A DNA stretch of 64,000 nt from Hippophae tibetana (Eukaryota > Streptophyta > Magnoliopsida > Rosales > Elaeagnaceae): positions 27,592,001 to 27,656,000 of the forward strand of contig CM072806.1 of NCBI GenBank assembly GCA_037013495.1. Direction: 5' to 3'. The first letter of the stretch is position 1; every line of letters begins with the position of its first letter. Positions 1 through 12,600 of the stretch are shown one piece after another. A model generated the notes under the pieces. It was given only the letters and a program-made list of their open reading frames with translations, had not been told where the DNA came from and did not search any database. Made by a program: the position numbers and the translations under genes.

Positions 1-780
1 TTCCAATTGAACCATAAACTTCATATACCTCTTCATTTGACCTCTGATGGGTAAGAAAGAGTTGCATTTGCTTAGTCAATTCTTCAAGTTGCAAGCCCAT
101 TTAATTTTTGGAGATAAGTTCATTGACTCCTACTTAATTTTTGTTGAAAATTAGAATCCCACATGTCATAAAGGTCATAAGTTTATCTGTTGCTTTTTCT
201 CTCATAGCTTCTCCTGTAGCATTATCAGAAATGTACTGACATTGATGTGTCATTCCATCATAAACGATTTGGTTTTGTACTTAATTTGGATAGCTTTGGT
301 GTGGGTATTGAATTAAAAGGAGCTTGAATATGTCCCAAGTTTCATGGAAGTTCTCTCCATCCATTTGGAAGAATATTGCTATTTTTTCTCTTATCGTAAA
401 ATGTGGGTAACAAGGAATAATGAATATTTTTCCACTCATAATTCCTTACAAGTTCTCTAAGTTGTATGCAAGAGCTAGTATTGCCAATGATAGACATTGC
501 ATACTCTTTCATCATTTTTTGTTCATATTTAGCATCACCTATGTCTACTTGTACATGGGATTGTTCATTTTCTCTTAATAAACGTCCATCTCTCTTGAAT
601 ATTTTTGAACTTGTAGATCTTAATAAAAACTACGAGTTCATTTCTCAAAGATCTCTTACCTTTTGTACATTAATAACAAAAATTAAGAGAACTGATCACT
701 TAGTACTAATACATAAGCATTATCAGAAGTATAAAGAAAAAAAAGAAAATACACACTATTCACAATTTAGTAAAAAATAA
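1..780 (-). pseudogene. Ty3/gypsy gag fragment (Athila-like), runs off the left edge
   Basis: Reading the minus strand from about 620 towards 1 gives an interrupted gag-like protein: an N-terminal stretch with YEQKMMKEYAM near 540-490, then FFQMDGENFHETWDIFK near 375-325, the form of the retrotransposon gag domain (family pattern: QMDGE.F..AWERFK), then a Cys-poor tail ending in ELTKQMQLFL near 90-60. Capsid-like gag packages element RNA in cytoplasmic particles. Stops and a frame change break the reading frame, so this is a relic. No primer site or LTR could be placed to its right, so its own 5' end is lost or unrecognised. The assignment to gypsy rests on the gag motif only; the lineage is inference. 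Confidence 0.6.
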
Positions 781-1312
781 TAAATTGTAAAATAAATAAT
801 TTAGTACACAAAATTAATACACATAAGGTAAAAGAAATAAAATAATTAAAGAATTAGTAAATAAATGAAAACAAATTAACATAAATTCATGATATATTAA
901 GTTCTTTTATGCACTCATAAGTGCCCCAACATGCCTATTTCTACTAGTGATCAGTATGCACCATACCTCGATGGGAACTTTTCTTTGCCCGAGTGTGTGT
1001 TGTTTTTCAAGTAGAATTTCACCAAAACTAATCCATTTTTAATCCAGATTTCACCCTCAACCCTTAGATCTTTTAGGAGTTAATCTAATAGTCCATGTTA
1101 GGTAATTTCTTCTATTAATTAACTATAGTAAGACACAAATCAAACATAATTTAAGAACCAAAAATATATAACAGATGCCAAAGAGAGAGATTGAATGTAT
1201 CTCTTCTTATTTTCCCTTATTTATATATTTTTATGTCTTTCTTTATGAAAATTGGAGCTTTATAAACTTAATTATATTTAGCTAATTTATTAATCTAGGG
1301 GTCTTATGAGCC
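781..1312. other. AT-rich stretch without a gene
   Basis: No credible coding frame. Probably the leader or LTR remains of the gag-bearing element on its left, next to the CACTA element on its right. It contains the words gcctatttctactagtg at 933-949, which look like a CACTA terminus but have no partner in the window. Confidence 0.4.
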
Positions 1313-1317
1313 CACTT

Positions 1318-1341
1318 TTCTACATGTGATCACATGTAGAA
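1318..1341. repeat. 24-bp perfect palindrome at the CACTA left end
   Basis: Twenty-four bases centred on TGATCA, flanked by CTACATG/CATGTAG arms, read the same on both strands. It lies within 30 bp of the presumed left terminus and has no equivalent at the right terminus. It could be a rearranged terminal repeat or a chance hairpin. Confidence 0.8.
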
Positions 1342-1344
1342 TAT

Positions 1345-1620
1345 GTACCTATGACCACATTTATAAGAACAGAGGCCTAAGTGATAGAGACCATAAGTAA
1401 CAACCTATGACCACGATTTTGATGAAAACCGAGACCATAAGTCCTTACCTATGACCTCGGTTTTCTAATAATTGAGGCCATAGAGGGTAACTATGGCCAC
1501 GATTTTGATGAAAACCGAGGCCATAAGTCGATACCTATGACCTCGGTTTTTTAATAACTGAGGCCATAAGTTGATACCTATGACCTCAGTTTTTTAATAA
1601 CCGAGGCCATAGACTTTAAA
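1345..1620. repeat. Left subterminal hairpin repeats of the CACTA element
   Basis: About six to seven units of 45-55 bp, each built as an imperfect inverted repeat of the type CTATGACCTCGGTTTT - short loop - AACCGAGGCCATA. In CACTA elements such subterminal arrays are binding sites for the TNPA-type protein and are needed in cis for excision; that role here is inferred from the family. Confidence 0.85.
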
Positions 1621-2710
1621 TCAAAATTATATATATATTATTTCGGTTACATTTAAACCGTGACTATATAAATCTCAATTGAACTAAATTTCAAATATAA
1701 ATTAAAAAAATTAAGATTAATTATATTAAATTTAAAAGAGATATTACATTAAGAGTTTAATAGTTTGATACAATAAAACAAATATCATAAAAACTAGTTA
1801 ATTAAAGTGTTCCAAAAATATAAAATTATACATGAAAAAACTTTAATGCTACTAACTAATCAAATTGTCTACGATGTAAATCATACTAAAAATATTTTGT
1901 CACATTGTAATGCTATTCTTCAAAATCTTCGTCCTTGACAGCATGCATTAATTTCCTCATAAAAAAACATCCTCTAGTATGATCGAGCATACAACATCCA
2001 GATTCCATTAATATAATCCTGCATGTACAACATCCAGAACACAAGAGTCCTCTCTAGTTATTTATTCTTAATATATAGGTTACACCATGATTATAGTGTC
2101 ATAAAAATATCTATAATAAATGACACCGTGTGAAAGTACCTATGAATATAAACATCTACTATATATGTACATACCAATTAACATGCAGATTACATGAATA
2201 TTAGTAATACCTCATATTTTCACAATAAGGTCTTCAATCTGTATATATCTATTACTGCATAAACAACAAATGGTCCACAATTCAATGAAATCAGTAATAT
2301 CCATATCAATAATAACAACAACATTATTATTTAGTATTGCCTATATCAATAATAACAACATTATTATTTAGTACTACCCATATCAATAACAACAACATTA
2401 TTATTTAGTACTATCTATATAAATTACAGTAGTAGCATTATTAATTCGTAATACCCATATCACTTACAATAGAGAGACAGAGAAAGGGTCCTTGATAGCG
2501 TTGGACAAACCTGTGAATATAAGCATCTACTATATATGAGCGTACCAACATCTAGATTATATGAATATAATCATGCATATACAACATCCAGAACACACAA
2601 GAGTCTTTTCTACTTACTCTAAAAATGAAACAGGAATTCCAAATTTTTGTTTAAAAAACCAATCATGAAGATCCCATATCATTCATCTTAGCATTTTATT
2701 TTACTATATG
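1621..2710. other. CACTA internal non-coding sequence downstream of the protease gene
   Basis: No gene. Contains a tandem array at 2296-2440 and dispersed copies of a motif around ACATCCAGA (about 1995, 2030, 2550 and 2585), suggesting local duplication. Confidence 0.5.
2296..2440. repeat. Tandem repeat, unit about 45 bp, three to four copies
   Basis: Repeated words TATCAATAATAACAACA and TTATTATTTAGTA alternate three times in full, with a fourth diverged copy ending near 2440. Lies in the non-coding part of the CACTA element. Confidence 0.8.
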
Positions 2711-5700
2711 GTGAGTTATAACTGTAAGAATCGATTTGTGAATTCTTCCTACTCATTCCGAATCTCATCAATTTCAATATTAGTGTAAGTTCCTTCATGA
2801 TTAAGTTGTAATGTACACACATTTTAACATATTGTTAGCTTATTAACCACCTATTTTGATTAATTAAAAATTGAAATCATGAATATAATAAGAAATGAAA
2901 ATGCACAAAATTACGTAAATTATTACGAAGTCAATAATAGAAACAAGTGGATTGGAAATAATGATCCTCACAAACATAAGGACATAATACCCACACGTTA
3001 CCAAATAATCTTGCTTAGGACACTGTACATTAGGACGAAAATTGAGTTGTAAGCTTAATATATATTATCTAATTAAAAAGATATTACTTTACTAAACCAT
3101 GCATTTATAACTTACTCTCATTCTATACCATATTGGTAAACCTTGAGACCTTCGATTTTGATGACCATTCAACATAATATGAACTCTATATAAAGAAGGA
3201 AAAATAAATAAGAGTTACTTGTGAAGATACATAGGAAAAATAAATAAGAGTTACTTGTGAAGATACATTGAACTTACTGTTTACAAGAACATCAATTTTT
3301 TTTAAATATAACTTAATTACTTATTCATGATGTTTTCGATATGAGAGAACACTTCACCCCACATTGAATCCAAATAATAAATGGTATTTATGAATGGCTC
3401 GTACACAATTAAGACCCAATGGTACCTACATCAATTTATAGTAAGATATATATTGGTAAATGCATTTGATTACATAACATAATTTTTCGTAAATGTTATA
3501 CAACTAATACCCACTTACCTTCCATTATATGGAATAATCCACTTATCTCCCTCTTGAGTATTTTGCATCCTTTCAAAAACTAGTCTCACAATTTGAGTAC
3601 ATGTTCTCTTTTTCTTAATGACATACAACCAACTTGGATCAATAAATTTAATCACATCATTCAAATGTTTCTTTTTCAACTCATCATAGCATCACATAGG
3701 AAATAAGTTTTAAAAGGTTAATGACAAAATAACAATCAAAATAAAAATCAAGTGAGTAACTTTTAACTTATCATAAAATTAAAAATAAATTAAAATCAAA
3801 TAAATTAAATGTATCCACAATTTGAGAATTGAATAGCCAATCTCCACCTTTGTGTAAAAAGTTTCTACACACTCAACTGATAGAAAAATAGGTAGTTCAT
3901 TGCCTAAGATTTGAACTTCCATTGGAACTTTAACAACAAGATCATTAACTGAAGATGCATATGAGCATGCAACTATAAGAAATCTAACATGCTTAGGAAA
4001 ACCACTAGTTTGGTCATATGTATATGAAATTGGTTTTTTTGTTGGTACCAAAGTAGGCATCTTAGAATATATTTTGTCCACCGGTTTTTCCTTTGAGCTT
4101 CCTTTTTTGTTGCCAATGGTAATACATAATTTTGATTTCTCCTTGCTCAAATCCTATTTATTCACAATATGAAGACATATAATAAAATTATATTTGTATT
4201 TTTAAATTAATTAACAATGAAAACAATAAAACAATATATAAAAGGTAAGGAAAATATCCTTACTACATCCTTTCCTAATATGACGAGATGTGGAGGCCAA
4301 GCAACAAATGAATTGACTGCTTCTGTAACTGTATTATGTTCCCTTGTTGGTATAGGTAAAGGAATTTTTTTTAATATCATCCACAACGGAAACCTTCCAA
4401 CTCCCATTCAAAGGTTGTCCATGAAAAACACCACTAGAGGCATCACCTACCCTCCTACGTGCCATAATACAAGATGGTGTCTCATATGCTCAAATCCTAT
4501 TTAGCATTAGAACAAACATTTATAATATAACTTAAACACCACACAAATAAAAATTAAAATTACAATTGTGAAGGAATATTGAAGATTACTTACAACTAAT
4601 CCCATATGAAAGGTAGGCACATCAGGAGGAGTGGCAATTTGTTGGATGTGTGGTGTAGATGTAGGTGTAATAGTTTTTGTACAAGGAGTCACATTGGAAC
4701 TATCAATTGGATTATTATGTTCTGGATAATGACTTGAATGTCCTACACTCCTATCTCTCTGTAACTCGGCTCTTAGTGCATCTATCTCTACCTTCATGGT
4801 ATCAAAGCTTGCAAGCTTTTCCTTCATTGCCATAATCTCATTGGATGGATAATTAGTGCACTTTCTAGGCATGCCAAAATATTCAGTAGATGTTGTATAT
4901 TGGGAGCATCCTTTAAGAGGACTTGGATGATCCTTCCCCAATGCCATTACTATTGCATCGACACCCATCTCTTCTTCAATCTCACCACTATCAATCTTAT
5001 CTTGCATTTTATTCTACATCAATTCACACATAAAATAATAAGCATAAATATAATCGATTAATCATAACATATTATCTAATATTTTGAATAATTACCACTT
5101 TTTCCAATTTATCTTGAACTTGTTTACTTTTGAACTCTCCTTCTTTAGGAGTGTTAGCTGCGATAAATACATGAGATCGCCGAATTTGTATGCCACCACT
5201 TTTTGACTCCTATAGATATGTATAATAAGTTACATAAACATTGTATACCCAAATATCTAACTAATTATCATTCAAACTTAATTTTAATAACTCACCAATT
5301 GAATTCTTAGGTTGGAAAAACCCATTCTTCCTGTATGATGATTATACTCATTATGCTTCCTCAACTCAGCATGTTCACAACTTGATTTATAATAAGAGCA
5401 TATATATGAATAAGGTTGTTAGGGCATATGACTTCAAAATATTAAATGAAAATATTTATACTTTGGTATTCAATAATACCTTGAATTGTTGAGATCGTGT
5501 GTAATTCACAAGCGCATGCCAATCATTGTGTACACATGCATTCTTCTTAGGTGGTTTGTATAGCTTCTTCTCATTCAATGGGTCCAAATAAGGCTTAATG
5601 TATTTTTTCCTCAAATTCTTTTTGAATGTCTTCCATCCCGAAGCAGCCGTCTTAAGGCACTTACGTTTGTATGCCTTTGGAAGATTGTTATTTTCCTATA

Positions 5701-6180
5701 AATTCACATGAAAACTTAACAATAAAACTAAATAAGAAAGGACCAAAAAGTACAAGTGTAATATATATATATATAATTACATTCATTGTCGCCCATATCA
5801 TGTCTTTTTCTGCTGCACAAACTTCCTTCCGCCAATCATTATAAATAATCCTAATCATTGTTTTTCCTAACACATATATCCAACTAATCATTTTTGAACC
5901 CTTCTTTTTCAATTGGGTTGCATTCATTATCAAATTCAATTGTAATTTTTTCTGTGCACGTTGATTTAGCAATTTTCTTCATCTTTGTTATACCTCTTTT
6001 ATTTTTAACTTTTTCTTTTTTCCTCATTTTAGATGGTCTTTCCATATCTGAAGAAGTATCATCATTCGTAGAAATCTCCTTATCAGTGGAATCATGTTCA
6101 TTCATAACTCTTTCATCTTTGTCATGATCGTCAACAATCTCATTAGGATCAATATACCTATAAACAAAGAATGAAAACAC
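2711..6180 (-). pseudogene. CACTA second gene: TNPA/Ptta-like region plus Ulp1-type C48 protease domain
   Basis: Coding pieces on the minus strand are separated by apparent introns. 6180-5884: a charged Asp/Lys-rich N-terminus beginning YIDPNEI after an AG acceptor. About 5690-5480: a Ptta/En-Spm-like stretch with GWKTFKKNLRKKYI and NDWHALVNY. 5007-4507: MQDKIDSGE... with a coiled-coil-like segment. 4407-4207: a SFVAWPPHLV motif common in plant CACTA-encoded proteins. 4150-3779: a conserved linker. Then the protease: WIIPYN (about 3530), HWVLIVYEPF and YYLDSM (about 3410-3360), CPKQDYLVTCGYYVL (about 3010-2970) and EIDEIRNE (about 2770). The His, Asp, Gln and Cys of a C48 (Ulp1/SENP-like) active site are all readable. 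At least one stop near the C-terminus (in EIDEIRNE-stop-EEF) and frame breaks make it a probable pseudogene. Exon joints are inferred. C48 proteases cleave SUMO or related proteins; the substrate here is unknown. Confidence 0.72.
3194..3264. repeat. Two-copy tandem duplication, unit about 36 bp
   Basis: The string ending TAAGAGTTACTTGTGAAGAT occurs twice back to back (about 3206-3230 and 3242-3264), inside an intron of the protease gene. Confidence 0.8.
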
Positions 6181-6331
6181 TATAAATGAATATATATATA
6201 TATATATATAAATTTATAATAAAAAAGAAATAATAAAATTAGAATTATAGACATAAGTTATAAATATAAACAAACACATAATATATTTTACGATGCATAC
6301 CTAACAAAAAAATTTCAAATAAAGAAAAAAG

Positions 6332-9300
6332 TTATCTTCCTTGATCAATCCAAGTTGGCTCATAATCATTGCGCATATATATTGAATTATCATCTTCTAA
6401 AACATTAGCATCATTTGAGTTAGGTATATTGCTCGCAAAAGATCCATATTCAGACAAAATTTCATTTAATTCTTCCTCTTTGTGATAAAACTCTCTCTTA
6501 GGCGGTATCAACACAACTGGCCACTTTATGCCTGTAGGATCTTCTACATAGAATACTTGGTTAGCATGGGTGGCCATGATGAATGGGTAATCTCAATGAC
6601 CTATCTTACCAAGGTTGACAAGAGTTAATCCTAATTCACTCTTACAAATTGCATTTTGATTATCCTCAACTCAGTCACACAAGAATATTGGAACACGAAA
6701 CATATGATATTCTAACTCCCAAACTTCTTGAATAACTCCATAATAAGTCCTTTCAGATAGTACCGGGTTATTATCCTTAGAACTTTTAAATTGCAAAGCT
6801 TGAGCATTTAACATAACCCCACTATTTTGATTAACACGAATTTCATCCCTTGCCTTTTGTTGTAAATCAAAAACCATTTATAACATATCCAGGATACTCG
6901 ATAACATCATACCATAGCCCCTTTTCTAGCCACCTTATAGTTTCTATGATGGAATTATTAGGGACACTTAACTCGTCAATAGATTTATCTTGAAACCAAT
7001 AAATCAAATTACGATTGTGTTAATCTTGAAACCATTTCTCTCATTTTCTCCTGTTCTGAGGATCTGCCTTTAACATATCAATATACATGCTATTAAATAT
7101 GAGTAATGTGACTAACATATGAAAATAAAATTTAAGAAATTATGAAATGTAGATTTAAATGAAAGCTAGACTACCTTATGTATGGTTCAATCTCTTTATT
7201 GTTTGCAAGCACCAAACAATGACTTTGTTCCCATTGAACTTGCACGATGGTTTCAACTAAGCCTGAACTTATTGGTTCACCAATATTCTCTAAACTACCA
7301 CCCAATGAAAACCTAGGCTGAGGGATTCCAATTGTAGATACACCAGATAGATACTCAGAGCAAAACTCAATAGCTTCTTCTGCAATATAACACTCAACTA
7401 TGCACCCCTCAGGTCGATTACGGTTACGAACATAACCTTTCGAGAACTTTATGAATCTTTTAAAAGGATACATCCATCGCATGTATATAGGACTATATAG
7501 CTGCACTTCTCTAACAAGGTGAACAATTAAGTGAACCATGATATCAAAAAACGAAGGTGGAAAATAATTTTCATGTAAGCATAATGTCTCAACAAGTTCA
7601 ACTTGTAGTTTATGTAACTCAAATTCTACAATTGTTTTCTTGCAAATGGAATTGAAGAAAAAAAAAGATGAGTGATTTCACGACAAACATGTTTTGGAAG
7701 AATTGATCTAATTGCCACCAACAATAATTGTTGCATAAGAGCATGACAATCATGTGGTTTTAAACCATATAACTTTAAGTCTTGCATTGATACTAGGTTT
7801 TTAACATTTGATGAGTAACCTTCGGGAACTTTCAATCATAATAAACATTTGCAAAAATTTATCTTTTCATCTCTAGAAAGTGTAAAAGAAGCAAGAGGCA
7901 ACTTAACCCGTGATCCCTGTTTAATTGGAACAAGTTCTTTTCTAATGCCCAATTCTTTTAGATCCATACGGGAAGCAATACCATCCTTTGTTTTAAAAAG
8001 AATATCAAGAACTGTTCCAATTAGAGTATCACATACATTCTTTTCTATGTGCATCACATCTAGTATATGGCGTACATGCAATGTTTCCCAATAAGGCAAC
8101 TTCCAAAAAATTGACATCTTCTTCCAACATTTGTCACCGTTGTTAGGTTTTACCTTTTTCTTTGAAATCATTTTGAATTTTCTTTTCCCTAGACTACCTT
8201 TTTCTTTTTGCATTTCTTTTCCTTTTCCTATTCCTCTTAATTGTCGTTGTAATTTAGCCGTTGCTTTCAGAACTAAGTCTCACTTTCCCAACTTCTTGAA
8301 GATCATACCTTGTAATTTGTGTAACACTTCTTCTCCCTGCCAAGCCACATGAGTATCTTCTTCTTCATTGTTACTTACACCTTTCTTTCGAGATCAAAAC
8401 TTATGCCCTTTTGGCAAGAAGAAATATTTTTTTGAATGTAATAGATATTGAGCACAAGTTTTCTCAGTACATACTGGACATGCATTGTACTCGTGGGTCA
8501 CATGTCCACACAAATTCCCATAAGCCAGAGAATCATTTATTGTCCACAATACCACTGCTTTAAGATTGAAGTACTCCTTTTTGTATGAGTCATACACATC
8601 AATTCCTTCTTCCCAAAGTTTCTTCAAGTCATCAATAAGAGGCTCCAAGTAGACATTAATATCATTACTCGACTGTTTTGGTCAGGAAATTAACATGGAA
8701 AGCATCATAAACTTCCTTTTCATGCATAACCAAGAAGGAAGGCTATATGTGATAATAATAAATGGCCAACAATTGTATCTACTACTTAGATTGCTATGAG
8801 GGTTGATCCATCAACGGTAATAGCAAGACGCAAATTCCTAGGCTCTGGCCCAAAATCAGGCCACTTTTCATCTACTAACTTCCAACATGGGGAATCTACT
8901 GGGTGATGCAAAATACCATCCATGGATTTGGTATCTACATGTCACGTCAACATCTTCGATGTCTCTTTACTTTTAAACATTCTCTTAAAACGAGGTATTG
9001 GTGGAAAGTACCAAAGCATTTTAGCCGGCACTCCTTCTTTTACTTCATTACCATTTGATGTAGCCTTCCACCTTGAAGTACCACACTTCGAACATTGAGT
9101 AGTGTTTTCATATTGTTTCCTATAAAGGATACAATCATTTGGACAAGCGTGAATCTTTACATACTCCATACCAAACTTACTCAATGTTTTTTTCACTTCA
9201 TACGTAGAAGTAGGAAACTCATTTATCTTTGGGAGCATTTCATGAGTTAACTTTAATATAGCACTAAAACCAACATCAGAAAACCCATGTTTTTCTTTAA

Positions 9301-9759
9301 GGTTGTATAATTTCACCATTGCAGACAACTTGGTGAAATTTGTGCAACCAGGATAAAACAGTTTTTCTGCATCTTCTAACAACTTGTTAAATTCATCCTG
9401 ATTTTTATTGGGTTCATTTTCTATTGCATTTACCATCACAACAGTAGAATCCTCCATATCTATGGATTTGATCTGACGGTTTAGTGATGTGTTTTTTCAT
9501 CATTCTCTTGAATTAGGGGTTTTCCATGCATATACCAATTTATATAAGTTTGAAAAATCCCTTTACAAATATGATGATCTCGTATATCATCAATATTTTG
9601 AAATTCTATGTTTATGCAATCTTTGCAAGGACATCGAATAGGCTTATCGTCTGTAGCATTCAACCAAGAAAAATTCAAAAAAAATGCTTCTACTCCTTCT
9701 AAATAATCTTGTGAAACTCTTGGCTTATGCATCCAAGACTTATCCATTTTAAATGACAC
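6332..9759 (-). pseudogene. CACTA transposase TNPD (Tnp2 family), interrupted
   Basis: The minus strand preserves the plant TNPD domain order. 9759-9481: transposase-associated domain (MDKSWMHKPRVSQDYLEGVE..., with Cys pairs CPCKDC). 9457-8942: Tnp2 N-terminal part, with the zinc-binding-like CPNDCILYR...CSKCGTSRW. About 8930-8820: PDFGPEPRNLRLAI. 8648-8394: DLKKLWEEGIDVYDSY and CPVCTEKT. 8213-7836: HILDVMHIEKNVCDTLIGT, a Tnp2 hallmark. 7835-7626 and 7539-7171: DUF4218-like (LKPHDCHALMQQLL, MYPFKRFIK). 6877-6671 and 6577-6332: DUF4216-like, ending YEPTWIDQGR. TNPD is the catalytic transposase that cuts at CACTA termini. The pieces lie in different frames with stops between them; a few joints may be real introns, but lesions around 8700-8800 look like true damage. 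Length and domain order match full-length family members, so this is decay of a complete gene rather than a truncation. Confidence 0.9.
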
Positions 9760-11834
9760 AACACATGTATTGGTTAGAAAAATAAATTAGAAGGAAAAAA
9801 ATACAAGTATACACTTGGATTGAAAAGATTAAGGCAATCAAATGAAATTTTTATGCATCTCAATATGCTACCCTACCTTAATGCTAATATTTTTTTTATA
9901 TAGTTATTAATGAAATATTATTATAATATTTTTAGGTTGGGTCGTGTCCATGTTCCTTCATTTACATCTAGCCATCTAGGGGTATTTTAATCGTATTTTT
10001 TAAATACAAAATACGAATGAAGTACTAAAATATACATGTTATAAATTATATGTCAAATTTGCTCCAGTAGAATTGGCAAAAGGTGTGCACATATGTGTTC
10101 CAAATAATAGAAAGAGAAGCAAAGAAGTAAAAAGGAATCAAGAAAAAAATAAACAAGGGTTTAGAGAATAAAATAAAGAAACAACATGCTCTCCTTTCAT
10201 TCATAATATCAAATAATTAATATTTTAGTTAAAACATAAAATAAAAATCCTAATTAATATAATAATTGATAAATAATATAGATTAATAAGTATCATGCTC
10301 ACATCCTTTATAATATTTTAGATTTATATATCTCAAATTTAATGTTTGTTTCAAAATAATGTGGCACAATCTTATATATAAAGACATTGTAATTCATGAT
10401 AAGTACAATTTTGAAGAAATTATCAATTATTTCTGAATCATTGATAATATGATGATATAACTTAACGAGGCGAAACATAATTATAATATTTTTTAAAAAC
10501 AAAACTATATATTTTTTTCTAAAATAACAACCTAAAAAAATTATTAAGTAGCATCACGTTACTCTTTCATGAATTAATATATAATTTCTCACAATTGCCC
10601 TACTAATAGTTGATAGATAGTGATCCTTATCCAAACATACAATATGACACAATATCTTTGAATTCATGCATTTAAAGTACTTTTATAGCAAAAGCACCGA
10701 TTTACTGCATACATAGAAAATGTAAATATGCAAGTATTAAGTATTTCTAAGAATAACACACTTCAACAATTACCTTATTAGACACTTTTAAATTTCATAA
10801 AACTTAGGATGAGACTAATTTAATTTCTAAATATTTAACTATGTCATCAAGCAAACCTTAAGTACCATGCGCAATACAATGAAAAAAATCCAGAGAAAAA
10901 TATCAGATAATAGGAAGTTGGAAATAACACTATCTAAATCTAAGAAATGACTCACTATACATCCTAAGAAATATAGATTCATACATGAAAAAAATAACCC
11001 TAACTGAAATGTATTATGCACAGAACTAATCCCCTAAGAATCAACACATATATGAATTAATATTGTAAAAAAAGAGGGTATCACACTTACCTAGAGCTGA
11101 GTTACGAGCAACGACAGAAGAAACGACCAGCTATTGAGTTGCGAAGAGGAGAATATAAATAGAAAAAAAAAATAGAGAGAAAAGAAGAAGAGAGGCCAAG
11201 GAAAAGAGTTCCTCTGAATTTCGAGTGAGGTGTTGGAGAGGAGCTGTTGGAAGAGGTCTTCGATAATTTCTTGAGACGCGGCACGACACTATTCGGTGAG
11301 AAATCGAATGACGCGAGCTTCAAATCTGATGGACACCTGATTTAGGAAAATAATTTTGTGAGATTGGAGTTGGGGTAATTGGTTGGGTAATTAATATTAT
11401 ATATATATATATATATATATTACTTAAGTGGTATGGGGTAATTAATATTATATATATTACTAAATCAGGGTTGTGGTTATTAATATTATATATATATATA
11501 TTACTTAAGTGCACGCGAGATGAGGCATCGTACAAAATTAATTAGAAAATTAGGAAAAAAAGTAAAAAAAGTAAAAAAAAAAGAGGAAAAAAAAGAGTGA
11601 AAAACATTTGATGTAAAAATTTGATATATATATATATATATTATAAAAGAAAAAAAAGATTAATAATAGGGAAAAATAAAAAAATTGTAAAATAATTTTT
11701 GTATTTCTTTTAAATGAATGACATACAATATTTTAATATCGAAAACTCTATTATTTTAATTATAATCATAGTCATTTAATAATTGTTGCTATATAAATTT
11801 GTTTATATATATTTAAATATTTTTTGTAATTTAA
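9760..11834. other. CACTA internal sequence upstream of the transposase; no gene seen
   Basis: AT-rich. The part at 11100-11320 is richer in GC and contains pyrimidine tracts on the minus strand, suitable for a 5' untranslated exon or promoter of the transposase gene, but no motif proves it. TA-dinucleotide runs lie at 11398-11420, 11450-11500 and 11624-11642, separated by near-repeats of TTACTTAAGTGGTATGGGG. Confidence 0.45.
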
Positions 11835-11983
11835 CTTATAGCCACGATTACTGATAAAACTGAGGCTATATGTATACATTATAACCTCGGTTTTTATCAA
11901 ACCGTGGCCAAAACCCTATGGCCTCAGTTTTTAAAATAACCGAGACTAAAATCCTGAGACCAAAAGTATATAATGTAGTAGTG
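11835..11983. repeat. Right subterminal repeats and terminal repeat of the CACTA element
   Basis: Three units of the same CCTCGGTTTT / AACCGAGGC family as at the left end, followed by GAGACCAAAAGTATATAATG and the terminal TAGTAGTG. The arrangement mirrors the left end and fixes the right boundary. Confidence 0.85.
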
Positions 11984-12600
11984 TGATGATATAATATTTT
12001 ATACCAATTGTGATTATAATTCAATTATATTATTTAATTTAATTTATATGCTATTAATTGTCTGGCCAATAATTGACTTATAAAGGCAATTAGATATATT
12101 TAAGAGAATTATTTAGTTTTTTATCTTGATTAAATAATATGCGTAGTTTCTTGGCAAAAATATATGATTGCTATGTATGTGATGCATAATTGATGAACTT
12201 AATGAATAATATGCAATCTAATTGGCATGAGAGTGTGGTTAGATTAATTACTATATGGTGTGTAGTTTACTTGAAAGAGAAATATATGCTAGGTTAGATT
12301 CAATTGATCATGTAATTGGGTGGTAATTATTTTGGGGAAAACTTTAGTGATTCAAATGCTTAGGAGATTGAGGGATATTTAAAGATTCATAGGTCATTTT
12401 CTCATATATTTTCGTAGATCTTGAGTTTTTATTTGAGTAGTTAGTTGTCATTTATATTTGTGTTTTTATAATTTTCTATTATCTTAATAATATTCATAAT
12501 AATCATATTGGTACTCACTTATAAGTTATCCAACTCTTTATGAGATCAATATTTGTACTTAATTATATTATATTACTTGCACAAACTCGTATACTTGCAG
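11984..12600 (+). repeat. 3' part of an LTR (gypsy type), no coding
   Basis: The end around 12520-12599 (CCAACTCTTTATGAGATC ... ACTTGCACAAACTCGTATACTTGCA) has the form typical of plant gypsy LTR 3' ends, and resembles the end of the solo LTR near 28470-28530. The sequence then switches at about 12600 into minus-strand gag. The LTR start cannot be placed; the CACTA element abuts it on the left. Confidence 0.45.

Larger units (their letters stand above)
1313..11983 (-). mobile_element. CACTA (En/Spm) DNA transposon, decayed, about 10.7 kb
   Basis: The right end reads CACTACTACATTATATAC when taken on the minus strand from 11983. The left end at 1313 reads CACTTTTCTACATG, sharing CACT and CTACAT with it. 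Both ends carry the same subterminal hairpin units (1345-1620 and 11835-11960). Inside, on the minus strand, are a TNPD-type transposase relic and a second gene with a Ulp1-like protease domain, the usual two-gene order of plant CACTA elements. The base triplet next to the right end is TGA; no adjacent TGA is found at the left end, so the 3-bp target duplication is unproven and the left boundary is approximate. Both genes are broken, so the copy is probably immobile unless helped in trans. Confidence 0.8.

Noticed and set aside
466..780. 104-codon plus-strand open frame
   Set aside because: Antisense to a recognisable gag relic on the minus strand; no domain of its own.
933..949. Sequence ending CTACTAGTG that resembles the right terminus of another CACTA element
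   Set aside because: No matching left terminus, subterminal repeats or 3-bp duplication in the window; a 10-base resemblance is not enough.
11102..11535. Minus-strand open frames of 73 and 71 codons upstream of the CACTA transposase
   Set aside because: Low-complexity Ser/Phe and Ile/Tyr content from pyrimidine and TA repeats; more likely untranslated leader than protein.
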